Assembly (NCBI GenBank): GCA_017562135.1
Contig: QEYB01000535.1
Location: 43,905 to 107,904 of the forward strand
Origin: Dipylidium caninum
Lineage: Eukaryota; Platyhelminthes; Cestoda; Cyclophyllidea; Dipylidiidae
Length of the DNA stretch: 64,000 nucleotides
Direction: 5' to 3'
Positions 1-12,654 of this stretch are shown here, piece after piece. Numbering within the stretch: position 1 is the stretch's first letter; each line of letters begins with the position of its first letter. The notes under the pieces were generated by a model. It saw only the letters and a list, made by a program, of their open reading frames with translations. It ran no database searches and had not been told where the DNA came from. A program made the translations under genes and the position numbers.

Positions 1-131
1 CTGCACCTTTGCAAGACCTCACTTTCCTCGAAAACCTTGGCAAGATCGGCGGATCCCGTGAGTAGAGGTGCACTTACTGACTTCCTCATGTGCATCATGC
101 AGCCAACCGATCGGCCGCTTTTCTGTTGCAG

Positions 132-3100
132 ATTCCCGCGTTAGCATGGCGGTCGTGCACGGAGACATCAAATTCGCCGGTCTGCATCGCCTCCGCGAGG
201 CTCCACACGGCGACGTGGTATTTATGACTTCCCCTGAGCTCTGCTACGTGCAGACCATTGGCAAGTCTCATTCACGTATTCTTCAGCACGCCCTATTTAC
301 CGACGGGTTCACAGTTGAGCACACTCCTCAAATGGGTCTAAAGCACTAGCACCCAGCAACCTGTTCTCTCCCGACATGTCGGAACTTCCACTATCTGCAT
401 CCCCTAAGGCAGATTAACATCACCCAGGTTCGGCTAACAACAATACGCGTTACTGAGTACTTCCGCAGTTGCTAGAGTTTGCATCAACCCTACAAAGTAT
501 CTCGAGTAGGCTGAAGAGCGCTCCTTTGCACGAAAATATGTACAGTCTCACGAGGAACGATCGTATTTCCTTTTCACCTTCGCAACGGGGGTGGGTGATC
601 GACAGGTGCTGTACCCACTGTCCGTAAATTTCACACACATTAGCCATACGAGTGTTCTAATTGTTCTTAAATATGCTGTTTTAGTTACTTCCAAGACCAT
701 AGACAAATACCATCTTTTTCCAAATTTCCGCATACAGATGTATCAACTACCATCCGCGGCTGAATGTGGTAAGTCACAGATAACTTTTCCACCACCATTT
801 ACGATAATACTTTTAAATTCTTTTGTGGGATTCATGTGCAACGTCAGCGGGGAGGAGGGCATTCAACCTTTTCCGGTAGAGAGTCCCATCAGACATCTCT
901 GACGCATGCCCAAGACCTCATTGTTGATAACCACTTCTACTTACTAAAGTAGCTTATTATGGCGGTGAATTAAAGTGTAGTTACATTCGTAAAGAAGCCA
1001 GAGGTGCCACCTGCCATCCTTCTTGCGACGCCGCCTTTGGATGCTGGGGCCCACGGCGCGAGGATTGTCTTCGCTGTCGTAGTCGCTCAATCAACGGTTC
1101 TACATGTGTGGACAACTGCACAGAGTTACCCGGCTTCTATGAAATGTCGTCAGACAATTCTCTGGAGGTGGTCATGCCGCCGTCGCACAGTAACCCGATG
1201 ACCACGCGGTTGCAGTTGGCCAGACTGGCGGCCGGTCACATCATTGAGGAGGCCACACACAGCCGATATGGCAGCACTGCCGACCAATTTAAGGCGCCTG
1301 CCGCCTGCGCCAGATGCCACCCCGAGTGCGCCGAAAGTTGCACGGGACCGGGCGCCGACCAGTGCACGGGTGCCTGCAAACATGCACGGGTACGCTGCCT
1401 ACCATTTGGAGGTCCATTCACACTGGGCGTGGGCCCCTACTCATTAACAGTATTGTTATAGAATGGAAATGACTGTGTTGCCGAGTGCCCCCACGCAACT
1501 TTCCCGGACCCGAAGGGACATACGTGTATTCCTTGTTCCTCACAATGCCACCCTCGCAAACTCAGTGGCAAACCCGTTTGCACCGGGACCGGCACTTATC
1601 CAGGCGAAGGCGGGTGCACAAAGTGCGAGATATTCCTCGAGTTCATCTCCTTTGATGGGCCCCTCACAGGTTGGCAAACATTACAAAATGGAGGCAAAGA
1701 CATGGTGCTAAAGGAAAGAAGGAGGGTGTGGATTATAATCTTACAATGGAATAAACGTTCCGGTGTAAAATGTTAAAAAAAAGAATATTTGGGGTTGGGC
1801 AAAAGATTTATGCAGTATGATATATGATATAAACCTACTTAATGCTAAAACGCCAAGGAGGTTATTACTCCACAAGGCAACATGAATCCGAGTTTAATGA
1901 TATTTATGAGAAGTGGCCCAGACTTTAAATACACTTTTTAGCATGCAATATCGTTGTGATAAGTGGAATTTTCTTCTCAAAGTGGCTGCTATTTACAGAG
2001 AGCTCTGAGAGACGCCCCAACAACTCGGTGAGGACCCAACACGGAGCCCTGCTGTGTATGCGAGGCGCATGTCCGAAGGGCACGTTCAGGACCATGGAGT
2101 CGGTGGACAAGGACTCGAGATTCGCACCCTTTGTAGAAGACGGCGTACAAGCAGTCTCCGTCTGTCGTTCCTGTCATTCTCTCTGTCGCACCTGCACCGG
2201 CTACAGTGTACTTCATGCCACTGACACCCAACCAGGCTGTCTAGAATGCCATGGTTTCTGGTTCAAAGATACTTGCGTCAAGGAATGTCCCGAAGGTAAT
2301 CCATCTCTGCCGTCTCATACGTTGTACGGGAAGGTAGAACACCCAAGGGACCTCATAACCACTGGCATAGTCCTCGACAACTTAATAAGCTGACTGCAGT
2401 ATAAAGTGTTAATGGTTGCTTTCCAAGATCCGGATGACTATTAGGTCATAGTAATATCGGAATAATAAAGAAAGCTGAAAGATGAGTTGCCGTGTTACCA
2501 AGCTTCTAAAGTCGGGGCTGTGTTTAGTGAAGGACACTTCCATCTGTTTTCGCGGTTACTAAACCAATGTGACCGTAAACAATGTATGCACACAAGTGAG
2601 AATGCCATCCTGTTACTTCGCTCAGATTCAACCTTTCAAATCTCGCTCACTCATCCACCAGAGGTACACAAGGCATTTCACTTCCGACAGTCACTAGACA
2701 GTCGTGGACTCTTCCTCTCCTCAAAGCTCTCCAGTCCAGTACGCGGCTCGGACGCCTTCCCAAGGCCACAGTTGTGGACGCGTCACCTGGGCGGCCGTTG
2801 TCTTCTCTGCCATCCGGAGTGTCTGACGGGCTGCTGGGGACCCTCGGCTGCTCACTGCCACCGCTGCTCCCACGTCCGTGTATGGCACCACGGTGTTCGC
2901 CAACCCGACAGCAACATGTGGTATCCGAAGGGGGACGTCAAGACCACTTATCTACTAAATAAGGAAGCATTTGATCTACCTCCGTATAAATCCAGTGACA
3001 AAGACCCCTCCCATAAGGTACTATAACGCGTAGTGGAGGACCAACCAAGGAAATACAGAGTTTTTGCGTATTTTTGAAGTACTTTCGACTGACATAAAAA

Positions 3101-6100
3101 CTGGCACATAATCCGTCTATGTCCACCCTCTTAAACTTCAGCTTGATTGTATCACTAACTCAAAAAAATCTCCGCTTACCTAATTGCGATATGATTGGGA
3201 TGTTCCTCAAAATCGAACAAAAGTTAAACTTGATTATTCTTTACTCACCGACACCTAAACGGAGAAACTTTTATTGTCTCTAAACAGGCGCTATTTTGCT
3301 GAAAAATTTAACTACTCTCTTTTGTAGGCAACATCCATGCACTTCACGTGTGAGACATCTTGTCCTGCGGACATGCCCTACACGTCGGATGATCCGGTGA
3401 CAGGTGACACCACGTGCCACAGCTCCTCGAATTCCGACTCGGTCTACGTGGACCGTCGCCGGGACGAGTCGATCACCACGACTAAACGCCTCGGCGCGGG
3501 TCTAGTCGGTCCAATTGCCGCAGTTTTCATCATTTTTCTAATCTGCGTCACGCTGACCTACTACTGCAAAAGACACCACAAACGTCTGAAGATGTCTATT
3601 TCTAAAGGTCCCACCACTTTACGTCTCAAACGTCTTTTCGATAAGGTCAGTTGCTACCTATTATCTTGCCCCTGCGGATTCGGTAACTCGTGTCTCTTAT
3701 GAAGATGCTTTATCAAAGCATCCTCTGTGGGGTGACTTCAAAAAAGAACTCTTTTCCTTGCCAACAGAGTGGATATTCTGTCTTAACAGCATGATTGTAC
3801 ATTATTGGCTCATCGTTCAGTGGCATTCATCCTTGAAGGCTTATTTGGGGGTCGATGTGGTCAAATGTTGCGTTTGCAGACGAAAACAATAGAACATTTC
3901 GCAACTCAAATATTATTTCAGGGTCTCGCTTCCATGCCGACATATTTTATGCTGCATACTTCAAATCGCAGGCAAATTTCTCGTGTGAGAGTATAAATAC
4001 CTGCCAGTTTGCACACGCTGAAAGGCATTTCAACGCAAGAGGATAAAACTGAGTGGGGTGAAGGGTGTGGAATCTGATACACCGATGCAATTATTAACAG
4101 GTGCTGCGTTTCTACGAGGAGCCCAAGACCGGCCCGCCAAATCGGGTTGTGGCTTACACGTCGGGAACGTGGTCGCAAGTGGTCGAGGACGAGATTGTCG
4201 GCGAGCGTGGTGGCAGCGAGGAACGCCACACACCAAGCCCCCCTGCCCCGGGTGACCGCAGCACCTGGCCCTCCGACAACTCCGTCTGTCCCTACTGGCC
4301 GGACGCGAGGCTCAACAGCACCGGCAATGGACTCAAATCAGCGTTCTCAAATCCGATTTGCCATAATAGCTACTGTTATAAGACTGTAAGTCGCTCTTCT
4401 CCCTTCCTATGCACTCGGGAGTCATAACGATCAGATCAGAAGAGAGAAATCAGCCCTTCTCATCGTGGATGCACCTGCATATTCGAGAAAAATACAGCCA
4501 GCCTCAGTGTTAACATGTGAGAATATCCGTAAAATTATAAGTAAAGAAAGGAAATTACAGCTTGGCTTTCCTGCAAATTACACTTTTCCAGGTACCATAT
4601 AGGCAGACCTGTGTACTGTTCGGTCCAACAGGGCAGCATGTAGGAAATCGCGGAGGAAAGTGGGGTGATGCAGGAGGAAGCCGAAGGCGGGCGGTTGGGC
4701 CAATTGATGGTGTATGAGTCTGGCGGGTGGTCATATGTGTTTACTACGCAGACCTCATTGGTGTCTGAATGCTAATCGTAGTGTTCAAGGGAAGAGAAGA
4801 GGATTTGAAATTACGGCATGACTCAATCGTACATCTTTAATTCATGTAGGATGATGGGTGATAGACACACAACCAACTTTTTCGCTGTGTACTCTGTGGA
4901 AGTGCAGTTAATCGTTTCATCAAAATGCTCATTATCGCACTTTATCCTTGTAGATTTATCGTAGAGCTACCCGTCAACAACCAAATATGGGACGCTTGGT
5001 GTTGATAAATCTGGACGACATTCACTTGTCCCCTAACAAAGCAGCTCTGGGCAGCGGCGCTTTCGGTTCCGTGTACAAAGGGGTTTGGCGGGTCTCAGAT
5101 GACATAGACGACTCTCAGCTTCCGGCCTTTCAGAGGTCTAATCACCAACGTCACATCGAAGTTGCTGTCAAAATTCTCAACGAGTTAAATGGATCCGCTG
5201 ATCTTCATGCACTGCTAGAGGAAGCAAAGGTAGCGTGGACTAGGTACAAATTCTTCCAAAACCGAAAAATTGTTATCCCAACTTCTGTCCAACTATATAC
5301 ACACTCAATTCCCTTGCATTTGGTATTCTCCCAAGAGACAGCGATAGACCACTTTGCAAAATGTGCGCAAATGCGGGTTTCCCACTCGGTGGGAAGTAAG
5401 AAATCTTAGTTTGCTTCGCCTCGTTCCCCTGTGTTGCGTTGCGGTCTTTCTATTTTAAAAGTGGGTGAAGGCAATTCATGTGGTTTAAAATAAAACCATC
5501 GTAATAGAATGACATTTCTTCCACCCACAAAACTGCTCCGTGTCTTGAAGGTGATGTGCTCGGTGCGCCATAGACACTGCCTCCAGCTACTTGGTGTCTG
5601 TCTCGCCGGATCGCAGCGATGCCTCGTGTCGGAGTACATTCCCAATGGCAGTCTGGACAATTACATTCGGCGTCTGCGGAACGATTTGCCTCACTGGCTC
5701 TTGCTTCTTTGGGCAGACCAGATCGCCGATGGAATGGCCTATCTGCAGTCGGTTGGCATTATTCATCGGTTCGTTACTTCAGTGCACATAAGATCGGTTA
5801 TGTGTGTCTGATGCATCTCAGATTTGGCATAATACTTGTGTTGAAGGCGGTCCAACATTATCACTTAACCGGCCTTTGTGATTCTTTGTATTCTTAATGC
5901 ATTGACCACCTAACTGTCATCCATCCAACACTAGAAATTCATGCCGTAGTCGTGCAATTGTTCGACACATTCTCATGCAGAAAATTTCCCGTAATAGTTG
6001 ATGGAAACGTCTATCACAAAAGACAAAAAACTGCCTGATTGAAGGCTAATCACGGTAGCAGAGGTGAACTGTACTGATTTATTTTGCGCCTGCTACAAAA

Positions 6101-8013
6101 GCGCCCTTTACTAAGTGGTTACCGACCCGATCTGTTGGAAGAAAGTTCTACTCATCTATATATTGGCCGACCCCTTTCAAAATCCTTTCTTATGTAGTGG
6201 CTGAAAAAAATGTCGAGTCATAGCCTGCAAAAGAGAAAGTGAGTTGTTTGCAGGGCGGATTGTAGTATTTTCAGGAGGCTCACTTAAGTAATGCCTTATC
6301 CCCATTGAACTCAGCGTTATAATATGTAGTGACTGGAAAAAGTTGCAGCCTTAATACGATCTTGAAAGTCAGCAGACTTGTAAAAGTTGTGCCTTCTCTT
6401 GCCACCAAAGCGATCTAGCTACACGGAATGTCTTGGTCAAGGAGCATGAATTGCTGCAGATCACAGACTTCGGCTTGGCGAAAATGCTCAGCGGTGAGGA
6501 GGAGGAGTTTGGCGAGGTGGTAGACCAGTCCGGTCGAGTGCCGATTCGATGGTTGGCCATCGAGACTCTTACGAGTGGACGCTACTCCTTCAAAACTGAC
6601 ATCTGGGCCTATGGTAGGTGCTGTCTTGGACGATTACACAAATTTGTGATACCCCTCGTCCCTGGCGCCATCCTCCCATGAAAAGGGTCAGTAAGCAGTT
6701 TGAGCGAGCGTAAAAGAGAGATTCTGACCACATTTAGCTTGGTAAACACCTGAGACTAATTGGTGAGGTTGAATCTCTCAATTAAATCTTTGCGTTTACG
6801 CTGGAGTAGAAGTGATATCTCTCCCTGCTCGATCAAACTCGACACTTTTTGTGGTATACGCAATGGCGAGAACAAATATTACTACCTCTTTGCCAAATGA
6901 TATTATTCTTTTGCGCATTTCCCACTCGGTAGGGGTGACCCTGTGGGAAATATTCACCTTCGGACAGCGACCCTACTCAAATATGGAGACCAAGGATATC
7001 GGAAGATATGTTATAACTGGTGGTCGCCTTCCGCAGCCGGACATATGCACTATGGAAACCTACCAGCGACTGCTTCTAGCCTGTGAGCTCGTATTTCTTA
7101 ATTTCGCATCATCCGGCAAGCTTGTGTCCTCAACCGCTCCCTTGGCTAGTAACTTCCACCTGCAAAGAAGCATTTGTAGGCCGCACTATTCGCATTAAAG
7201 CCTGCCAGTAAGCTAACACGGTAGATCTCTCTTCTTATGAGATACGTTAAGCCCTCGCGACTACGTAATAGTTCGGATTCAGAAAAGCCTAGTCAGTTAA
7301 TTACCCACTGGGAGAATTGCTTTTAATCCTTCTTAAGACCAAAATCGCACCGTACGCACCGCAACACTGAGTCCTCTCGATTGCTGTACACACGCAATGG
7401 ATACTTAACCAAAAGGGTTCATTCGCAAGCCGCGACTGCCGTCTTCCATGCAACTGCCGATGCTGGACGTTTTCTCGCAAAATATAAGGTTTTAGGAAAT
7501 ATTGTGTCTTGCCGCTTTTCTAGGTTGGCGCGAAAATCCTGAGGAGAGGATAACATTTATTGACATTCTCCGACTTCTACGTAACAAGAGAGACACACCG
7601 GAATACTTCTTGCACAGTAGGGTAAGCCTCACTCCTCTCTTGCTTCCTTCTGGTAAAGTTTTCATATCTCCTCTTCCACCATTTTGGCATAATTACCCAC
7701 AGTAACAGTTTTCAAAACTCCCTAAACATCGGTTCTCCTCTCTTTCTTTATTTCCTGACAGCCTGCAAGTAGTTTGATAAGTACACAGACACGTACCACT
7801 TGTCTCTCGGGCGCCTATTCGGAGACGACAAGGAGAGAACGCGATTCGACTTCCAGTCCTCATGGTGGAATCTTCTTCCTTTCCCCTTCCCGCCCACCCA
7901 TCGTCGCGGTTGGCCCCTGTCCGCGTCAACGCAGCAATCCACTGAAGTCGGCTCCTCCCCCGAGCCCCGCAAAATCCACCTGGGACTCCAGAAAGCCTCC
8001 CCACCACTGTTGA
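132..8013 (+). CDS. EGFR/ErbB-type receptor tyrosine kinase, 5'-partial, 13 exons
   Basis: Exons: 132-306, 981-1389, 1462-1669, 1999-2295, 2740-2879, 3328-3645, 4101-4385, 4954-5229, 5551-5768, 6411-6613, 6933-7082, 7524-7621, 7762-8013. All junctions are GT-AG and every phase agrees. The product is a membrane receptor that would bind an EGF-like ligand and phosphorylate tyrosine. In order it shows the end of a receptor L domain (LCYVQTIG), furin-like cysteine modules (CHPSCDAAFGCWGP, CHPECLTGCWGP), one membrane helix (about 3500-3565), a long juxtamembrane segment and a kinase. Kinase landmarks are GSGAFGSVYKG, VAVK (Lys 5170), alpha-C Glu (5218), HRDLATRN split over exons 9/10, DFG (6466) and PIRWLAIE. 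The activation-loop tyrosine position is Phe (6508). The N-terminal domains lie upstream of the window. The last exon is least certain: an acceptor about 24 nt further in, near 7786, opens another frame to 8081. Kinase family is certain; ErbB class is very likely from the domain order. Confidence 0.92.
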
Positions 8014-8979
8014 GTATGCGACTGCCACAAATAGTAGTAGCACTAGTAGTAAAAACGACAGTGGTGCCGATGCGACTGTAGCACCAGCCGACCAGGGGAG
8101 ACCCCTTGTCCCAAATAACAGCGGTGGATATGTCTGGCCCATGCCTTTCACAGAACAAGTGGAAAGCACTGTAGAAGCTGTTGGGGAGTACGTGGGACCT
8201 CTCTTCCAACATCCTACGGACATTGCCTACTTTTAATGTTAGTAAACAACAGTTCCACTCATTTCTTGCACAAGGACTTGTGTATAGTAATTTCACAACG
8301 CCTGTATGTATGTATATTTATAAACGATGGGGGTGTTTGGAGTTCAAAATCGACTCCTTTAAATGTTAGAATTGCTCCATTGCACTGTAACAATGCAGTA
8401 AGCAGACTTAGTTTTCCAGTCAGGATGTGGACATACGCCAAAGAAAAATAAATTATTCAACTCCGACGTTTATGAAAGGAAACTAAGGTGGCCAATGGCT
8501 ATAATATTAATCTGACCATATCCTTAAAGAAGTTGGCCGTATCATTGATATCATCGCCTCTGTGTCAGTAAAGCCGAAAGGAGCATAGTGTCAAGTCCAG
8601 GATCCATTGCAGATGTCAAACGACCTTTTTCGAATGGTACCAATTGAGAAATGATGGGAGCATTAACACTGCCTAAGGCTGGCATTTGAGTATTACCTTT
8701 GCCTTTCTACGCTTGTCACACGCGTCCACTGGACTTATCGCATCCTACATCCACGGCGGCATGTCTACACGCTCGAAGGGTGGAATAAAATGATGGCACA
8801 TGTAGAAGGATTTTTTGAATTAATAAGATGTCATTGCATGGCAGGAGGTGGGACGAAGAGGGTGATGAAATGAGCTGAAATTAGACGCTTTTCGAGTTAG
8901 TGATATATATGCCATCTCAATAAATAGTGCGTAATTTTTTATCTAATGTGAATATTCCGACTTAGCACCTCACCTCTGC
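8014..8979. other. Intergenic / 3' flank of receptor kinase
   Basis: This holds the probable 3' UTR of the kinase gene, followed by AT-rich sequence up to the edge of the dispersed repeat. I see no exon with both good splice sites and recognisable protein. The minus-strand open frames at 7693-8296 are shadows of the last kinase exon and its flank. Confidence 0.6.
8447..8452 (+). promoter_or_regulatory. Poly(A) signal AATAAA after the receptor kinase gene
   Basis: A canonical AATAAA lies 434 bases past the predicted stop at 8013, in an AT-rich stretch with no further open exon. It would give a 3' UTR of about 450 bases. Position-based inference only. Confidence 0.45.
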
Positions 8980-10500
8980 CACACTGTGTAGTTCGCTTGC
9001 GACGTCCGTGACCCATTGTAAACATGTCCAAAACACCTCCCAACACATCACTTGTTAACGTTGTCGACTTAACACTTGGTCCTGCCAACTCAGAGGAGGG
9101 CAACTAGCACCCTGCCTCTTAGCACAATCTGCACTTCGTGACAGGAAAACACCGACAAATCGCCACCAAAAATGAGGCCTCGCAGGATGCCCTGCTTCGT
9201 CGGCAAATGGCAAATAGTCTCCGTCGCGTGCTCCTTCTCCACCTCCACTAGGGGCAGGAATGAGCAACATACGAAGAGCCCAACTCGCCCGGTCTGACTC
9301 CGGACGGAGCCACACTTCTTCATGCTGCTATCCACTTATTGTTGAGCAATTGAGCGAAGGCAAACTGCTTTGAGGGACCACCGGTGGAGCCTCGGTGCCT
9401 GAGCATCGGGGGTGGACAGGGCACAGAGCATTCATCTTGCGGCCCCAAATGTCAAATCCTGTCTTCTGAACGAAAAAATGCCCAAGTAACGAGGCATACG
9501 GCATCTCAAGACGTCAGAAGTTCTCACTCGTGACAGCTTCTCCAGGCAGCTCCGCCTAAGCCGGCGTCGAGCTAAAGGCCTCCAGTGGCTTGTCTTTGAC
9601 CCAACAATCACCCTCTAACACGTTCAGAAGAGGAATGAAGAAAGCAATGACAGTGATGAAGTGCATCTCGTAGCAAATGTGCATCGAGTGAGAGAAACTA
9701 CACCTCGAGACGCGGCCTCGCCCAAGCAAATAAAGGAAGGACATCGCATCATACACGCGAACAAAAGCTCTGGTGGCACCATCTGAGGGAAGTGCAATGA
9801 GAAGCAAGAGGAAGAGTAACGAGTAGAGGCAAAGTGCCTCTAGGGAGGTAAAAATCAGCAAGTAACTGCGATTAGCGCCAGACAAAGAGGTGTCGGTGAT
9901 GTGAGGTGCCGCGTGCTCTCCCCACGCCCCACGCCTCAGTACACGTGATGCCACGGACAACTTGTGTGTCACCGACACAACTCCAGCCCTGTCTCGAGAG
10001 GCGGACGGACAGCGGTAGAGCGGAGACCAGTGGCCTCTTGCAGCCCTCTGTCAGACTGCGCCCGACTATCGGTGCGTGTGATTTCTCACTCCGACCAGTG
10101 TTCCGCTTGACGACAATCCTTCAATCATCATCGCATTATGTAATGGGGATTTGGACCATGGTAAGGACCGAGCCCAGTGGCAGTGGTAGTGAACTCAACT
10201 GTTGCATAGGATGCCGCTAAGAAACGCAATCTGCGACCGTCAGTCACGCCAAAATACAGCTTGGGGTGAGGCTATTCCAACCAACTCCACCGTGATTGGA
10301 CGTTACATCGAGCCAAAATAATACACGTGTGTTCGCTGGATAAATCTAAGGTGCATCGAAAGAAGAGGAGTACCCCAATGCTCCTGGTAGGAGAACGCAC
10401 CATGCACAAACCCGACCGTACATGAAATTGTTTAGACCTCCACAGAGATAGCTTAAAGCCATACAAATTGCTTACAATGTTTTTTCTACAAATGCATTAC
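8980..10500 (+). repeat. Dispersed 1.5 kb repeat, copy 1
   Basis: From the block starting cacactgtgtagttcgcttg this segment is collinear with 47654-49180 in the same orientation, with high similarity (by eye roughly 90%) up to about 10180 and weaker but continuous similarity to about 10500. It carries no intact long ORF. Its part at about 9890-10180 resembles the large exon of the zinc-finger gene at 53882-54856: both contain the peptide blocks VTDT, DSGRAETS and PSVRL, but here they fall in different frames. It therefore looks like a repeated, decayed gene fragment or an element that captured one. I see no terminal inverted repeats, target-site duplication or poly(A) tail. It ends just upstream of the fucosidase remnant. 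Confidence 0.75.
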
Positions 10501-10682
10501 CACTGGAACTTCATCCAATATGCTATGCAGTGAGTACATTCGCCCCACTCAGCCACGTAAACGACGCGGTTGTGCCAAGGCATTGACAGATGCGAGATCA
10601 CTGACCTCTTCAACCAGTATGCATGCCTTCCTATTAGAGGCGAAGTCAAAAGCGCATGTAGGGAGGGGGACAGAAATAGGAC

Positions 10683-11433
10683 AAAAACACGACATATACA
10701 TGAATGTTCTTATGGATATAATCGGTTTTTCGATATACTATCGGATGTTTCAATGCAGGAGCTGATAGAGACCCTCATCAATGTGGTCGCCTACGGTGGA
10801 AATCTTTTGGTCAACGTGGGCCCCACATCATGGGGCACAATTCCACCGATATACGAGGAGGGGCTTTTGACAATGGGCCGGTGGTTAAAGACTAATGGCG
10901 AGGCCATTTATAAGACGACACCCTGGCGCTACCAAGTTGACGGCAAACGGAGGAAGTTATGGTGAGAAACGTGCGTAATTCACAGCGTCTATGTGGTTAT
11001 CAAACAGGACACGAGTAACCTCTAAGCTTGGTGAGAATACTAGGGCTCAGATATCCCCTTATTAAAGGTTTTCATTTCTTGATACTTGCTTTTGACACGT
11101 GCTAAGTGAGTCTATTAGGATGTTCTGGAGGAAGTAACGGAATTCTTCCTGCACAGGTATTTGCAGAAGAAAGTGGCTGAAGGCGATCCTATTGTGTACG
11201 CTGTCTTCAGCTTCTGGCCTGGAGACAGCTGCAATCACACATTGTCACTCGCCCAAGTGCAAGCCACAAAGGATGTATCCAAGTTGTTCCTTCTGGATGG
11301 CGATCGTGGAATAACTCTCCCCTTTAGTCTCGATCAGTGGCCAACGCTGTACTCCTACATTTACCGCCTGCTCAACCCACTGGATCTTTTGTGGCGTGGG
11401 CAGTCAGAATGGAAAACATCAAAGCCCGTGTGA
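10683..11433 (+). CDS. Alpha-L-fucosidase (GH29), C-terminal exons only
   Basis: There are two exons, about 10683-10965 (5' boundary uncertain) and 11160-11433, joined in phase (Trp codon split, KLW|YLQKK). The family hydrolyses alpha-L-fucose from glycoproteins in lysosomes or outside the cell. The visible peptide matches the end of the catalytic barrel and the C-terminal beta domain of animal fucosidases: SYGYNR, GGNLLVNVGPT, GRWLKTNGEAIYKT, WRYQ, then VYAVFSFWPG. The N-terminal part with the catalytic aspartate and acid/base residue is not found in the 2.7 kb between the kinase stop and this exon, where the dispersed repeat sits. The 5' exons were therefore lost, displaced or never present. 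Probably a truncated gene or remnant, although the surviving frame is intact. Confidence 0.82.
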
Positions 11434-12654
11434 CAATGGACGCAATACGCGGAAATTGAGACGAGAATACTACAGTTGAGATACGGTTAGAAGAATATTC
11501 CTGATTATACTCCAAAAATGACAAATGCATATAGAAATATTACAGCAATGTGACTCTTTGCACACAATGACTTTGTCGTACCAATCACTTTCCAACTGCA
11601 ACATTCTGCTCTTAATATTAATATCAATATAACTTCGCCAAGATCAAGTCCCTTTTCGCAACTAAGGGAAAGTGTCCGGGATTAGGAGAAGAAGCTGATT
11701 AATGCATTTTGTCCGATTAGAGGAACCAGAAATCACACTACTTACCAACGCAAATTGAGATAAGAAATATTTATCCAATAGTGTCGGGGTAAGCGAGAGT
11801 TAATTTGGCATCATTTTAGAACGTGTGGAAGCTAGGCTTTCATCAACGGAAACGGAATGTCGTGGTTGAATTCTTAGTAGACCCATCTTCCCGTAACATG
11901 TGCGTGATCGTGTCAGTGTGCTCGAAATCTCCGATCTCAATTGTATCTCAACAGGTTTGGGCAGATTAAAATACGGCTGCTCTTCATAAGGGTCCCCACT
12001 TTTGTACACTCTAATACTAAGAAGTCACACATGCCACCATGAGTGAACACACTACAAAACAAAGCCATTCCTCGAAAATGCGTAATGATATTGCATGAGA
12101 TTATATCACCTGTCTGAGGTACGTTAACCATCGAGCGCTTCCTTTCCATTGCCGTTTAATATCAGGCACATCTTCCGCATAATAATTGTCAAAAAAGTAA
12201 ATGTTGCTGGTTCTAAAATTTAATGGCTTTTTTGTTTTTCTAGCTTAATGACCTCGGAGGATATTATAAAAGGTGGCGGTTGGTCTGTTTTTTCGTTTGA
12301 CTAAATGCGTAATCATCCACTTGCTCTGTGTCTTTTTGTCGTCATGAAAGTGCCCTGTACACTGTTGGACTAATGTTTGCCATGTGTATTTGCACAAACT
12401 TTCGCTGGTGTTTCAATTGGCCAAAAATGTTTACCTACGCTATATGGAGCGTCTATCTTCTAAACATACTATGCTTAGCGGTATATCATTTTCGAATAAA
12501 GGGTGTTTGCCCCTGGTACTGTGTCCTTTTCGGCTTAAAAACTAGTTATTAGGGCTTTCAATATGGTAGATATAAATTTCGCGCATGTATTCCTCAGCAC
12601 ACACTAATTTTACGCCAAGAAATTGCTATCCCAGTATTATTCTAACATTTCTAG
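11434..12654. other. Spacer between fucosidase remnant and PARP-like gene
   Basis: AT-rich sequence with stop codons in all frames over most of its length. It includes the 3' flank of the fucosidase remnant and the unlocated 5' exon(s) or promoter of the PARP-like gene. A minus-strand open stretch at 11800-12149 is listed separately. Confidence 0.5.
11800..12149 (-). CDS. Possible small minus-strand coding fragment, unidentified
   Basis: Two overlapping minus-strand frames (12149 to 11937 and 12009 to 11800) read as fairly normal protein, including KSGDPYEEQPYFNLPKPVEI and a C-terminal arginine/serine-rich part ending at 11800. They overlap in different frames, as if one exon contained a one-base frameshift or two exons were misjoined. 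I recognise no family and see no convincing splice sites. It may be chance open sequence or a remnant of a gene fragment. Confidence 0.2.

Noticed and set aside
591..902. 103-codon plus-strand frame between receptor exons 1 and 2
   Set aside because: It lies in the intron 307-980; joining 306 to 981 gives the expected in-phase receptor sequence.
7693..8296. Two minus-strand open frames of 176 and 182 codons
   Set aside because: They are antisense to the last kinase exon and its flank, with low-complexity composition and no recognisable domain.
9556..9978. 140-codon minus-strand frame with hydrophobic stretches
   Set aside because: It lies inside the dispersed repeat and is not conserved as an open frame in copy 2.
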